Below, one piece after another: positions 14,452 to 22,307 of a DNA stretch of 42,975 nucleotides (its first letter is position 1; the number at the start of each line of letters is the position of its first letter). The notes below the pieces were generated by a model. The model saw nothing but the letters and a program-made list of their open reading frames with translations, was not told the origin of the DNA and ran no database searches. The position numbers and the translations under genes were made by a program. Source of the DNA: a virus; IMG/VR virus record IMGVR_UViG_3300006880_000029, positions 1-42,975 of that record; one strand, given 5' to 3'.

Positions 14452-17255
14452 GCTGACTCCTTCAGTTCAACCCACTCTTTAACGCTACCCCACCGCTGGC
14501 CGATCTCAACCGACGTCGTCACGGGTACGCGCAGCAGTTCATCATCATTCATGATGTCGTTGAGCGCCGCCACGACGTCGCTGAGTTCCTCATTGGGAAC
14601 GTCGAGGTCCAGCTCGTCGTGTACCGGCAGCGTCATGTACGGATCGAGACCGGCCTGGTCGCACTCGACGAGCTTCATCTTAAGAATCTCACCGGCCGTT
14701 CCCTGGATCAGGTAGTTCACCAGCGTGTACAGCCGTCCGGCGTCAGCGACGTGGCGACGACCGGTCAACGGCGACCGAACGTACGCCTCACCCTCGGCGT
14801 CGAGTCGAGAGAGACCGAGCTTCTCGACGTGCCTGATCCAGGTCGGAACACCCGGGTACAGCGCGTCGAAGCGTCGCATGAAGTCGGCGGCCTCCTGAAT
14901 CGGAGCGCCGGCGGTCTTGGCGAATTTGTCGATCCCGGCCCCGTAGATTTTCGCGTACCCTGAGTTACCTGTGATTAATGGCGTACGTCCCTGTCGCATG
15001 GTCCATGTACCGAGTTCGGTGGTAACGCACCACACGGGTTGCCGCGCGGTAGGTGTTGCTGTGGTTCGCTGGCCGGTCATTGTCGGTAGCTGGTAGTTAA
15101 TGACGTCAACTGCGTTGCGCTGCCAACCTCGACCGTTCGGCTGTCGAACATAGACACGCGAGAAATGTCCAGTTAGATAGCCAAGTGCAATGATGAGTTC
15201 AGAAACAGAAGATTGATGCGCTTGTGTAATGGAAACGTACCTGTACTTAGCGTGTCCGCCGTCACCGGCGTTTAGCGTTTCAATCATGGCGCGTCGCGCA
15301 CTCGGTGCTAGCGCAAGCGCTACCTGCCACGGGTCAAATGTGCGCTTGTCATGAATGCCAATGCGTTCAAGAACGGATCGTGCCCACGTTGGGTCAATCA
15401 GCCACGAAACGCCGATCTTATCATTGCGATGCGACTCGTAACGTCGATGAGGTATGTCAGCTAGCAGAGTATCGATCTCGGTAACACGGTGCTTCTTCAC
15501 TTGCCCGATGTTCATAGAGCAAGCGACCTTCGCACCGCCTGCCTGCGACGTCTTACCGGTAAATTTTCCGCGCGTAATCGAACCATCGCTGAGTACCCAT
15601 CCAAGAACGGCGGCTTCCTGATCGGTCACGTTGGCGGTGCCCTCGACGCACTCAGCCGCGAGGATCGCTCGGTAACCGGATCCCGAAAGTTCAGCGGTTG
15701 TTAAGAACTTAAGGTTATGAGTCTTCTCGTGCTCGGTGATCCAACGATGACCGTGTGTCGTCTCAAACGATCGATCACGATTGCCGAATCGCACGACGTC
15801 GGCGTCATCGTAGTGGTGAACAGCCGTTACTCGGGTCCAACGTGTTCGACGAGTGGCGAGATCGTATCCGAGTGTTTGATCACCGACCGCGATCTCGTCG
15901 TGCTTCAGCCAACCTCGCTGCGTAAGAATTTCGGTGTCGAGTGGAACACAGTTCTTAACGAACTGCCGGCGCGGGTCGGACTTCTGGAAGTTGGGATCGT
16001 TGAACAGGTCACGTGCCATGTTCACGAAGAAGTCACCCTCGCTCATGAACGCCTTGATCATACCCTGTTCACTCGTGAGGTGCGCTAATAATCTCATTTC
16101 GATCTGATCGAAATCCGCCTTCACCCACGTGTGGCCTTCGTTCGCGATGAAGCAGTTCCGAACCTTCTTACCCTCCTTGGTGCGCACCGGCACGTTCTGC
16201 AGGTTCGGGTTGTTCATCGACATGCGACCGGTGCGGACGCCGCTGGAGCCACCGGACTCGAAGGCGTTCTTGTTGGTGCCGCCCACGGTGTTGATCGACG
16301 GATGAATGCGCTCGTCGATCTCGGTCAACTCCAGGAAGTGATCGAGGTACGTCGACACGAGCTTGACGGCCTGGCGACGACCGAGCGTCGCCTGCGCCAG
16401 TGGATGCGCGAGCTCGGCGAGTACCTCCTTGTCGAGTGACCAGCCGGTCTTCGTGCGCTTGTAGAGGTCGACGCCGTCGTCGATCAGCGCCTGCGCGACG
16501 GCTCGGTTTGAACCGGGGTAGACGTTGTAGTGCTCCTGGCACCAGGTCTCGACGTCGGTCGAGTACTGAATGAGACTATCCCTGAACCTCGTCGTGTACG
16601 CGCGATCAACCCGGACGCCGTTGCGCTGCATCTTCGCCGCGACCCACGCGGTGGCCATCTCGAGGTCGTACGATCGGGGAGCCTCGGCCTGCACGCGTGG
16701 CCACAGATGATTCTTAACGCGGCTCGTGAGAATGGTGTCGATTCCCGCGTAGAACCAGTAGGGCTCGAAGTCGTACGGAATGGTGGCCCACGTCCAGCCG
16801 CCACGCTTCGAGAGCACGTCGTGAAGCTGCTCCTGGCCCAGAACGGCGTGAGGCCCAACGATCTTCTTGGCCGCGCTCTTCAACGCCAGTGAACCGGTCG
16901 ACTCCAGAACGTGCAGCATGAACCGCGTGTCGCGCACACGATGAATGGGAATGTTGACGTCGTGATTGGCGCACATGCCCACGTCGTACGGGGCGTTGTG
17001 CATGTCGTACCAGCCCTCGTACCGCCGCACGACGTCGTGTACGAGACCGGACCAGCGCTCGAACGGTATCACCCAGGCGCGCGTCTCGTCGCCGAACTGG
17101 ACCAGGCGCACGCGATCTCGCTGGAGATCGAGGCCGGTGGTCTCGGTGTCGAACGCGACCTCGGACTTGGTGGACAGCCAGCGGGTGAACTCCCAGGCCT
17201 CGTCGATCGAGTCGATGAGTGTGACCTGGACGTCGTCCAGGCTCATCTGGTGCAC
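14448..17255 (-). CDS. polA: DNA polymerase I family, with intein
   Basis: 935 residues encoded; 606 after removal of a 329-residue intein. The 3'-5' exonuclease has FDTET (Asp36, Glu38), NAPYD (87-91) and YAGID (169-173). The polymerase has RTGRMSMNNPNLQN, motif A VKADFDQIEMR (Asp381) and motif C PVHDELD (879-881). There is no 5' nuclease domain. The O-helix is split by the intein between N435 and S765; spliced it reads RRQFVKN+SGYAKIYG. Tyr767 stands at the place of E. coli Phe762, as in T7 polymerase. GTG at 17255 is given; ATG at 17246 is equally possible. Replicative polymerase of the phage. Confidence 0.9.
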   Translation of the reverse strand: MHQMSLDDVQVTLIDSIDEAWEFTRWLSTKSEVAFDTETTGLDLQRDRVRLVQFGDETRAWVIPFERWSGLVHDVVRRYEGWYDMHNAPYDVGMCANHDVNIPIHRVRDTRFMLHVLESTGSLALKSAAKKIVGPHAVLGQEQLHDVLSKRGGWTWATIPYDFEPYWFYAGIDTILTSRVKNHLWPRVQAEAPRSYDLEMATAWVAAKMQRNGVRVDRAYTTRFRDSLIQYSTDVETWCQEHYNVYPGSNRAVAQALIDDGVDLYKRTKTGWSLDKEVLAELAHPLAQATLGRRQAVKLVSTYLDHFLELTEIDERIHPSINTVGGTNKNAFESGGSSGVRTGRMSMNNPNLQNVPVRTKEGKKVRNCFIANEGHTWVKADFDQIEMRLLAHLTSEQGMIKAFMSEGDFFVNMARDLFNDPNFQKSDPRRQFVKNCVPLDTEILTQRGWLKHDEIAVGDQTLGYDLATRRTRWTRVTAVHHYDDADVVRFGNRDRSFETTHGHRWITEHEKTHNLKFLTTAELSGSGYRAILAAECVEGTANVTDQEAAVLGWVLSDGSITRGKFTGKTSQAGGAKVACSMNIGQVKKHRVTEIDTLLADIPHRRYESHRNDKIGVSWLIDPTWARSVLERIGIHDKRTFDPWQVALALAPSARRAMIETLNAGDGGHAKYRYVSITQAHQSSVSELIIALGYLTGHFSRVYVRQPNGRGWQRNAVDVINYQLPTMTGQRTTATPTARQPVWCVTTELGTWTMRQGRTPLITGNSGYAKIYGAGIDKFAKTAGAPIQEAADFMRRFDALYPGVPTWIRHVEKLGLSRLDAEGEAYVRSPLTGRRHVADAGRLYTLVNYLIQGTAGEILKMKLVECDQAGLDPYMTLPVHDELDLDVPNEELSDVVAALNDIMNDDELLRVPVTTSVEIGQRWGSVKEWVELKESA
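14964..15950 (-). mobile_element. Intein in DNA polymerase with LAGLIDADG endonuclease
   Basis: 329 residues starting at Cys436 (CVPLDTEILTQRGW, block A) and ending at Asn764 with Ser765 as +1 residue. Block B is FETTHGHRW; block F/G is QPVWCVTTELGTWTM and PLITGN. The penultimate residue is Gly, not the common His. The middle carries VLGWVLSDGSI and MIETLNAGDGG, the paired helices of a LAGLIDADG homing endonuclease, so the element looks able to spread. It interrupts the O-helix, the most conserved dNTP-binding segment. Confidence 0.9.
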
Positions 17256-17361
17256 TTCGCGGAAGGGAAAGGTGATCGCTGCATTGATGCAACGTAGCGA
17301 ACGACCGTCCCTTGATAGAGACCTAGGCGGCCAACTTACCCGCGCCTACGTTCGCGCTACG

Positions 17362-17832
17362 TCACAGGTTGCTGACGATCTCGTCAGCTTCAAGATCAAT
17401 GAATGACACCGGCACGTGCGCCTGGCGCAGCAGTGTGACGCCGTCAGCGAGACGGTACTCTCGCGCCGCGATGACCTCAAAGATGCCGGCGTTGATGATC
17501 AGTTGCGCGCACGCAAGGCACGGCGCGGTCGTCACGTACATCACGGCCTGATCGAGGGCGACACCGGATCGCGCGGCGAACGCCACGGCGTTGGCCTCAG
17601 CGTGCACCGAGAGTGGACAGCCGGTGCGCCGATTCGAGTCGTCGGTCTCGGATCGGTCACCCTCGTCGTGAACGCAGTGCGTCATGCCACGCGGCACGCC
17701 GTTGTAGCCAGACGAGAGAATGCGGCCCTCGCGCGCGATGATGGCACCGTTGTGCTGACGCGAGCACGTACTGCGCTCGGCCATCTCAAACGCGATGCGC
17801 GTGAGCGTCGTGTGAATGGACGGTCGCGTCAT
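17362..17832 (-). CDS. dCMP deaminase
   Basis: 156 residues from ATG at 17832, which overlaps the stop of the TS homologue (TGATG); a GTG lies one codon upstream. The zinc site is complete: SVHAEANA (His, catalytic Glu) and TAPCLACAQL (two Cys). NGVPRGMTHC and the long C-insert before HAE are typical of deoxycytidylate deaminases rather than cytidine deaminases. It converts dCMP to dUMP for dTTP synthesis. Its partner upstream seems to act on dCMP too, so the two would compete for or balance one pool. Confidence 0.85.
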   Translation of the reverse strand: MTRPSIHTTLTRIAFEMAERSTCSRQHNGAIIAREGRILSSGYNGVPRGMTHCVHDEGDRSETDDSNRRTGCPLSVHAEANAVAFAARSGVALDQAVMYVTTAPCLACAQLIINAGIFEVIAAREYRLADGVTLLRQAHVPVSFIDLEADEIVSNL

Positions 17833-18719
17833 CACAATCCCGTTGTTTGTCCGATCTTACCGAGCTGCGTGACGTACCACCGATTGCTCGCGCGCTCGGC
17901 GTCGTTTGCGGACGTGGTCGGTTCCGGCTCGGCGTCGTCCAGGAGGTAGCTCGCGACCTCAAACCCCGACTCGTCACCGGGTGAGACGACGCCGAGTGGT
18001 AGGTCGTTGTCGGGTTCACGCGCGTCGGCATCGTGCTGTGTGATGACGCGTCGTGCCAGTTCCACGTTGCTCTCGTAGAGGTGCAAGCTCGTCACGTTGT
18101 GCACGTAGCGGCCAGCGGGAAGTCTCAGTTCACGCGCCATCGTGTGCTGGAGCTGCGAGAACGTGAACACGTCGTACGGCACACCGAGCCACACGTCCTG
18201 ACTACGCATGTACGCGTACAGCTCGAGCGTTCGCTCGTCGTTCTCGTTCGCACGAATCATAAACTGCAGGAACACCGTGCAGGGCTTGTCGCCTCGATGC
18301 TCGAGATCTTCCGGACGCCAGACGGACGCGACGGCTTGACGGGTCTCAGGATCATCCCTCAGCAGTTCCAAACAGTCGCCAATCGCGTACGCCAGTCGCG
18401 GACCGTACGCGCCGTAGTCGAGGTCTGAGGGATCAACTAGTACGTTCGTAAACGTTGGCGCCGCGCGTCGAATCAGATCCGAACGCGACTCGCCGGCGAT
18501 GACTTGAAGCGCCTCCACGGCGGCGAGCTTGAGGTTGACTCCACGGCCCACGCCGATCGGCAGCATCGGCGCCAGTGGATCCACGAACTCGAGCTGCGCT
18601 CCGGTTACCTCGCGCGCGTCGAGACCACGTGATCGCATAGGTTGTCCCACCGCCAGCACCAGATCGAGCAGCGTCACGTAGCTTCGCCGCATGTCGGCGC
18701 AGCGCAGATGAAGTGGCAT
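17832..18719 (-). CDS. Thymidylate synthase homologue, dCMP-hydroxymethylase-like
   Basis: 295 residues from ATG at 18719 (overlapping TAATG with the kinase stop). TS landmarks: YGAYG (102-106), DKPC with the catalytic Cys147, MRSQDVWLGVPYD (RS at 172-173), and YVHNVTSLHLY (His/Tyr of the dNMP site). In TS the residue after G-x-P-[FY] is Asn, which reads the uracil ring; here it is Asp183, as in T4 dCMP hydroxymethylase. The double-Arg SRR is changed to TRQ. It therefore probably adds a one-carbon group to dCMP, giving 5-hydroxymethyl (or another modified) dCMP. Normal TS activity is less likely. Confidence 0.7.
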   Translation of the reverse strand: MPLHLRCADMRRSYVTLLDLVLAVGQPMRSRGLDAREVTGAQLEFVDPLAPMLPIGVGRGVNLKLAAVEALQVIAGESRSDLIRRAAPTFTNVLVDPSDLDYGAYGPRLAYAIGDCLELLRDDPETRQAVASVWRPEDLEHRGDKPCTVFLQFMIRANENDERTLELYAYMRSQDVWLGVPYDVFTFSQLQHTMARELRLPAGRYVHNVTSLHLYESNVELARRVITQHDADAREPDNDLPLGVVSPGDESGFEVASYLLDDAEPEPTTSANDAERASNRWYVTQLGKIGQTTGL

Positions 18720-19651
18720 TAAGACAACTCCCAGGGACGAACGCCCAGAATCGCGTCGCGGTACGGCTCGATCGAGTGGTGCTTGAAGCGCCGCACCCAC
18801 TGTGGGTGCGGAACGACGCGATCAGCCCACTGCACCGCGGCGCGCGCGTTGCGACCGAGCGCCACCGTCGTGGGTCGTCCGAGACTGTTCCACAACGCGT
18901 CAACGTCATCGACGTCGCACGCGTTGGCGACGCCGATGTTCACGCGTGCCGCGTCACCGAGCGTGGAAAAGAGGTAGTAACCCGACGTGGCGTGATACGG
19001 CATGAACGCCGGTCGCGGATCATCGGGATCGGCACCCGTGGCGCGGACGTCACCTAGCAGAAGAAGTTGTGGCCACGTCGGACCCACGTACGTCACAAAC
19101 TTGGTGAACTTCTGCGTGTGACGCGCGGCGTTCTCGGCCTCGTTGATCACCGCAGTAACGGTATCGCGCGTGGTGAGATGCTCAACGTCGAGGTCGATCC
19201 GGTGAAGTGACGTGCGCGCTGCGGCGTCGAGGTAGCCGCTGTGAATCGCATCCACGTGCTCAGCCGTGACGAGTTCATCACCGCGCTCGCGTACGCACGC
19301 GCGAATCTGATCGGGGTTTCCGGTGATCGTCACCATAAGCGCACCGCGCGCGACCAGCAGCAGCTCGATGTGGCGCAGCACCGCCTCGGTCATGACCGAC
19401 TCGCGTCCCAGAACGGCGGGGTACACGACCTCGCCGAGGTGCCATCGGTCGCACACGATGTGATGATCGTTGATCGAGGATCGGTAGTCCAGCAGCGGAA
19501 CCTCGTACTCATCGAGCGGGTGCGCCGCCGGCGGTCCTCGGTGAAGCAGTTCGATCTTGGCGTTCATGTAGTGCTGACTGAGGTAGCGCACCAGCGCCTG
19601 CGCGAGCGTCGACTTCCCCACGCAGTCTGGCCCCTCGATGATGATCAGCAC
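18719..19651 (-). CDS. dNMP kinase-like P-loop domain fused to UDG-like domain
   Basis: 310 residues. Residues 1-~180 are a thymidylate-kinase-type NMP kinase: EGPDCVGKST (7-15), HRGPP, and DRWHLGEVVYP in the LID/substrate region. Residues ~185-310 read VGPTWPQLLLLGDVRATGAD, ATSGYYLFSTL, VNIGVANACD, TVALGRNARAAVQ and HPQWVRRF, in the order of uracil-DNA-glycosylase-superfamily motifs, though the catalytic residues are not clear. A kinase for modified dCMP would fit with the gene downstream. The second domain might be a base-processing or lyase-type enzyme. The kinase half is sure; the second is a weak structural guess. Confidence 0.6.
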   Translation of the reverse strand: MLIIIEGPDCVGKSTLAQALVRYLSQHYMNAKIELLHRGPPAAHPLDEYEVPLLDYRSSINDHHIVCDRWHLGEVVYPAVLGRESVMTEAVLRHIELLLVARGALMVTITGNPDQIRACVRERGDELVTAEHVDAIHSGYLDAAARTSLHRIDLDVEHLTTRDTVTAVINEAENAARHTQKFTKFVTYVGPTWPQLLLLGDVRATGADPDDPRPAFMPYHATSGYYLFSTLGDAARVNIGVANACDVDDVDALWNSLGRPTTVALGRNARAAVQWADRVVPHPQWVRRFKHHSIEPYRDAILGVRPWELS

Positions 19652-19752
19652 GACGCGACGCTACCTCTCGACGTTGACGTGACGGCGTTTCGAGACACCG
19701 CAAGGTTTGGCGCACGGTCGGGGACCACGCCGTATCTCGAACTCTTGGTCAT
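19645..19752 (-). CDS. Possible small protein, 35 residues
   Basis: ATG at 19752 follows the purine-rich GAGGGGGAGAG, a strong if rather close ribosome-binding site. The frame ends with a TGA that overlaps the start of the kinase gene, as in most gene pairs here. The peptide (starting MTKSSRYGVVPDRAPN) is polar, Ser- and Arg-rich and has no known motif. The spacing and the overlap are the only support. Confidence 0.4.
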   Translation of the reverse strand: MTKSSRYGVVPDRAPNLAVSRNAVTSTSRGSVASC

Positions 19753-19777
19753 CTCTCCCCCTCGCGAAACCGTCACC

Positions 19778-20041
19778 TTATCGCTCGTTCTTCGTGTCGT
19801 CCACGATCGCGGTTGGGTCGTGGTTTACGCCGAAGATGATGTCATTCATCTCAAGAATGCGATCACCGAGTTCGTGAAGCTGCGTGCCGAGCACGTACAC
19901 AGCTCGCGACGTGTCCCTGACCTGGCCGCCAGGAACCATGGTGTCAGCCACCGCATCGAGTGCGCGTGCCGCGTCGCGCCACGTGCGTTGAATGACGGCG
20001 ATTCGTTCGTCACGATGACGTCGCGCGGCATTCTCGTTCAC
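19778..20041 (-). CDS. Small hypothetical protein
   Basis: 87 residues, GTG start inside the end of the TROVE gene. Almost entirely helical, with an Arg/Ala-rich first half (ARRHRDERIAVIQRTWRDAARAL) and an acidic second half. Coupled to the Ro60 gene by overlap, so it is probably made with it. No known family. Confidence 0.55.
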   Translation of the reverse strand: MNENAARRHRDERIAVIQRTWRDAARALDAVADTMVPGGQVRDTSRAVYVLGTQLHELGDRILEMNDIIFGVNHDPTAIVDDTKNER

Positions 20042-21711
20042 ACGTCACCGGCCACGAAGTCGCTGAGCATGTTCGGCGTCGCCGAGTCGAAGCCGACCAC
20101 GTCGAGCGTGCGCGCGTCGGTGACGTCGCCGATCCTCGACCGCGTCGCGGTCATACCCACGACGCCGAGCGCTGCTGGAATACCCATCGACTGACGGTAG
20201 CGCGTCAGCGCCTCGTGCGGGTGAATCGTACCGGCCCACGTCTCGTTGTCGGTGTAGATGAAGAACGCGTCAAACTCGGCGCGACTCTGGAGCGCGCTCG
20301 TCATCGGCAGCGCGCAGTCCGTGCCGCCCCAGGACACGCCGCGCATGACGCGCAGCACGTCGTCGAGCCGCTGTCGTGGCGAGATGTTCAACGTGATGAT
20401 GCCGCGACGTCGAGGATCGCCACCGAAACCGAGACCCGATCCGGACGCCGAGGCGAACGCCACAACCTCGTACTCCGTCTCGACGTTGGCCGTCACGAGC
20501 GCCAGCGCGGCCGACGCCTCCATGCAGGTGATCGGCAGACTCGACACCTTCGTGTTCATCGACGGTGAGACGTCCAGCGCGAGACGCAGCCGCTGGCCGG
20601 TCGATCGCACGGCGCCGAACGCCGCGTAGAACGCGGTATCGAGCGCGTCCACGATCCGGCGCGACGGGATCCAGCGCGTCTCGCCACGCTCGCTGTGGCC
20701 CTGCGCGTACGTGCGCTGTGCCACGAGGACGTTGATCGGGTGTACGCGTCCGTTACGCAGCCGCTCGGCGTCAGTGAGCTGGTGCACGACCTCGTTGGTC
20801 CAACCGCCGGTCGCCGGCAGTAGTCCCAAGTTGGTGAGACGCGGAAGCTGCCGCAGCAGCGCGGTCTGCGGCAGACCACCCTCGAGGAACGCCTCCCACA
20901 CCGCGACCTGGTTCAGCGCCTGCGTCGGCAGTGCCTCCCACGGCAGGCCGTACGTCTTGACACAGTCGACCCAGTGACGCGCACCGCCGGCGCCCTGCGC
21001 GCGCACGAAGCCCTCGACGACGCGCAGCTCATCGTAACCGCTCGTCATTGCCAGCTCGTCCTGAGCAGTCACCTTGGCGTGATGACAGATCCAGTCAAAG
21101 AGCGCTCGTCGAACCAGGTCGTCCGCGGCGGCCTTGGGCTTCGCCAGGCGCAGCAGGTCACGGTGCGTCCAACCCTCGCGCTGCCGGTACTTCACGACCT
21201 GGTAAGCGAGACGACCGACCGGCTGCTTGAGGTACCAGTTCTCGATCGCTCGGTCGAGCACCCGACCGCGTCCACGGAACTGCTTCACGTAGGCATTGAA
21301 CTGCATGAGATGCGTGCCGGTGCGCGCCACCTGCGGCAGCGCCTCGGCCGCCGCGCGTCGCGTATCCACGTCGCCGTGAGCGATGGCGATGGCCAGCGCG
21401 AACAGGGCCGGCTGGTTGCGCGGCGCGCGCCCACCCTGCGAGATCGCGACGATCTCGGTCACGAGTGCGTGGCCGTCGGTTCGCGCCAGCTCCAGCACGA
21501 CCTGGGCGTTGTCCTTGGCCAGGTCGGGAGCGGTCGCGTAGTACGTGCCACCGTCGACACCGAGCGTCAGGAAGCGCCGCAGCCGCTGAAGTGGAGTCAC
21601 CTCGAACGTGAAACCACCCGCCGCGTTGCGCGTTTGCCGTGGATCGGCCGCCTCGGACTGCGGCGTCACGCGCGTCTGCACGGCGCGCAGTGGATCCGTG
21701 AATCCCTTCAT
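20038..21711 (-). CDS. rsr: Ro60/TROVE-domain RNA-binding protein (Rsr)
   Basis: 557 residues; ATG with a GAAGGAG-GTAGGA purine region upstream. The N-terminus DPRQTRNAAGGFTFEVTPLQRLRRFL is the classic TROVE start; the HEAT-repeat ring follows (TYYAT...; ALPQVARTGTHLMQFNAYV; LKQPVGRLAYQVVKYRQREG). The C-terminal von Willebrand A domain has DVSPSM (MIDAS), GGTDCALPM and FIYTDNET. Ro60 binds Y RNAs and misfolded small RNAs, and in bacteria it directs PNPase or takes part in stress and rRNA processing. A phage copy directly downstream of tRNA-like RNAs that resemble Y RNAs is the key context. Confidence 0.9.
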   Translation of the reverse strand: MKGFTDPLRAVQTRVTPQSEAADPRQTRNAAGGFTFEVTPLQRLRRFLTLGVDGGTYYATAPDLAKDNAQVVLELARTDGHALVTEIVAISQGGRAPRNQPALFALAIAIAHGDVDTRRAAAEALPQVARTGTHLMQFNAYVKQFRGRGRVLDRAIENWYLKQPVGRLAYQVVKYRQREGWTHRDLLRLAKPKAAADDLVRRALFDWICHHAKVTAQDELAMTSGYDELRVVEGFVRAQGAGGARHWVDCVKTYGLPWEALPTQALNQVAVWEAFLEGGLPQTALLRQLPRLTNLGLLPATGGWTNEVVHQLTDAERLRNGRVHPINVLVAQRTYAQGHSERGETRWIPSRRIVDALDTAFYAAFGAVRSTGQRLRLALDVSPSMNTKVSSLPITCMEASAALALVTANVETEYEVVAFASASGSGLGFGGDPRRRGIITLNISPRQRLDDVLRVMRGVSWGGTDCALPMTSALQSRAEFDAFFIYTDNETWAGTIHPHEALTRYRQSMGIPAALGVVGMTATRSRIGDVTDARTLDVVGFDSATPNMLSDFVAGDV

Positions 21712-21828
21712 TCCTACATCTCCTTCGTTCCGAAACGTGGGCCGCGAACGTGGTATGTGCCGATCGGGTATGTGTTTTCACCAATTGAAAGATAACCGAC
21801 CAACGAGCAGTTCGCGACCCACGTCGTG

Positions 21829-21986
21829 AGCCTTACGATGAGCGTGTGTCCGTCGTCGAATCAAGCGGCGCGCTAACCAACTGCGCCATCACCCGAAGCG
21901 AATTGCACCCCGCCGGGCGAGTAGGACTCGAACCTACGACCTCCGCCAACCAAAGATAATCGATCGACTTCAGCTCATCTTTAGCT
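21829..21986 (-). ncRNA. Permuted tRNA-like RNA, Pro(UGG)-like
   Basis: Order on the minus strand: leader with GATGAGC (21979-21973), loop TTTGGTT with UGG at 21952-21950, T arm GTAGG-TTCGAGT-CCTAC, 3' acceptor TCGCCCG (21920-21914), 18-base linker, 5' acceptor CGGGTGA (21895-21889), D arm GCGC...GCGC, CCGCT, trailer GCTCATC (21843-21837). Acceptor strands pair 7/7 (one G-U). CCGCT pairs with GGCGG across the break to form the anticodon stem. Leader and trailer pair in a 7-bp helix. The D arm and C1-G72 are typical of tRNA-Pro. Confidence 0.75.
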
Positions 21987-21996
21987 GTGAACACTG

Positions 21997-22116
21997 GGTG
22001 CGTGAACGTGTGAACGCAACTCGGAGTGCCACCCCGCGTGTGGCGTCCGTCGCCGGTTGAGGCGCTGGACAGGAATCGAACCTGCGATAACCGAGTCATC
22101 TTCAGTTCACGACACC
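21997..22116 (-). ncRNA. Permuted tRNA-like RNA lacking an anticodon arm (YrlA-like)
   Basis: Leader GGTG-T-CGTGAAC (22116-22105) pairs with trailer GTTCACG-CACC (22007-21997), 11 bp with one bulged base. Inside, CTCGG pairs with CCGAG. T arm GCAGG-TTCGATT-CCTGT and CCAGCGCC are followed by TCAACC and GGCGACGG; this acceptor-like helix has two mismatches. The D arm is GCCA...TGGC. There is no room for an anticodon arm, so this unit looks more like a Y-RNA tRNA mimic than a tRNA. Confidence 0.6.
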
Positions 22117-22146
22117 TCGTGCTTCCCCTGCCTAGGGAATCTTACC

Positions 22147-22293
22147 GAGTGATCCGCTGAGCGTGCAAGTGCTTTCGGCGTTTAGGCGCTCTCGGCCGCT
22201 GAGCTACGAGCCTCGGAAGGCTCGGTGGGATTTGAACCCACGTCTCTCCATTTGCAGTGGATAACCGATCGCGGTCAGCTCCACGGATCACTC
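22147..22293 (-). ncRNA. Permuted tRNA-like RNA, Cys(GCA)-like
   Basis: Leader (from 22293) and trailer (to 22147) form a helix of about 16 bp with one G-U and one mismatch, incl. GAGTGATCC/GGATCACTC. Next come TCGG/CCGA, an anticodon hairpin CCA-CTGCAAA-TGG (GCA at 22255-22253), T arm GTGGG-TTCAAAT-CCCAC, 3' acceptor CGAGCCT (22224-22218), tetraloop TCCG, 5' acceptor AGGCTCG (22213-22207) and D arm GCTC...GAGC. Acceptor strands pair 7/7. The linker is a UNCG-type tetraloop, which suggests a stable capped stem. Confidence 0.8.
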
Positions 22294-22307
22294 TTAAGTT
22301 GTTACGC

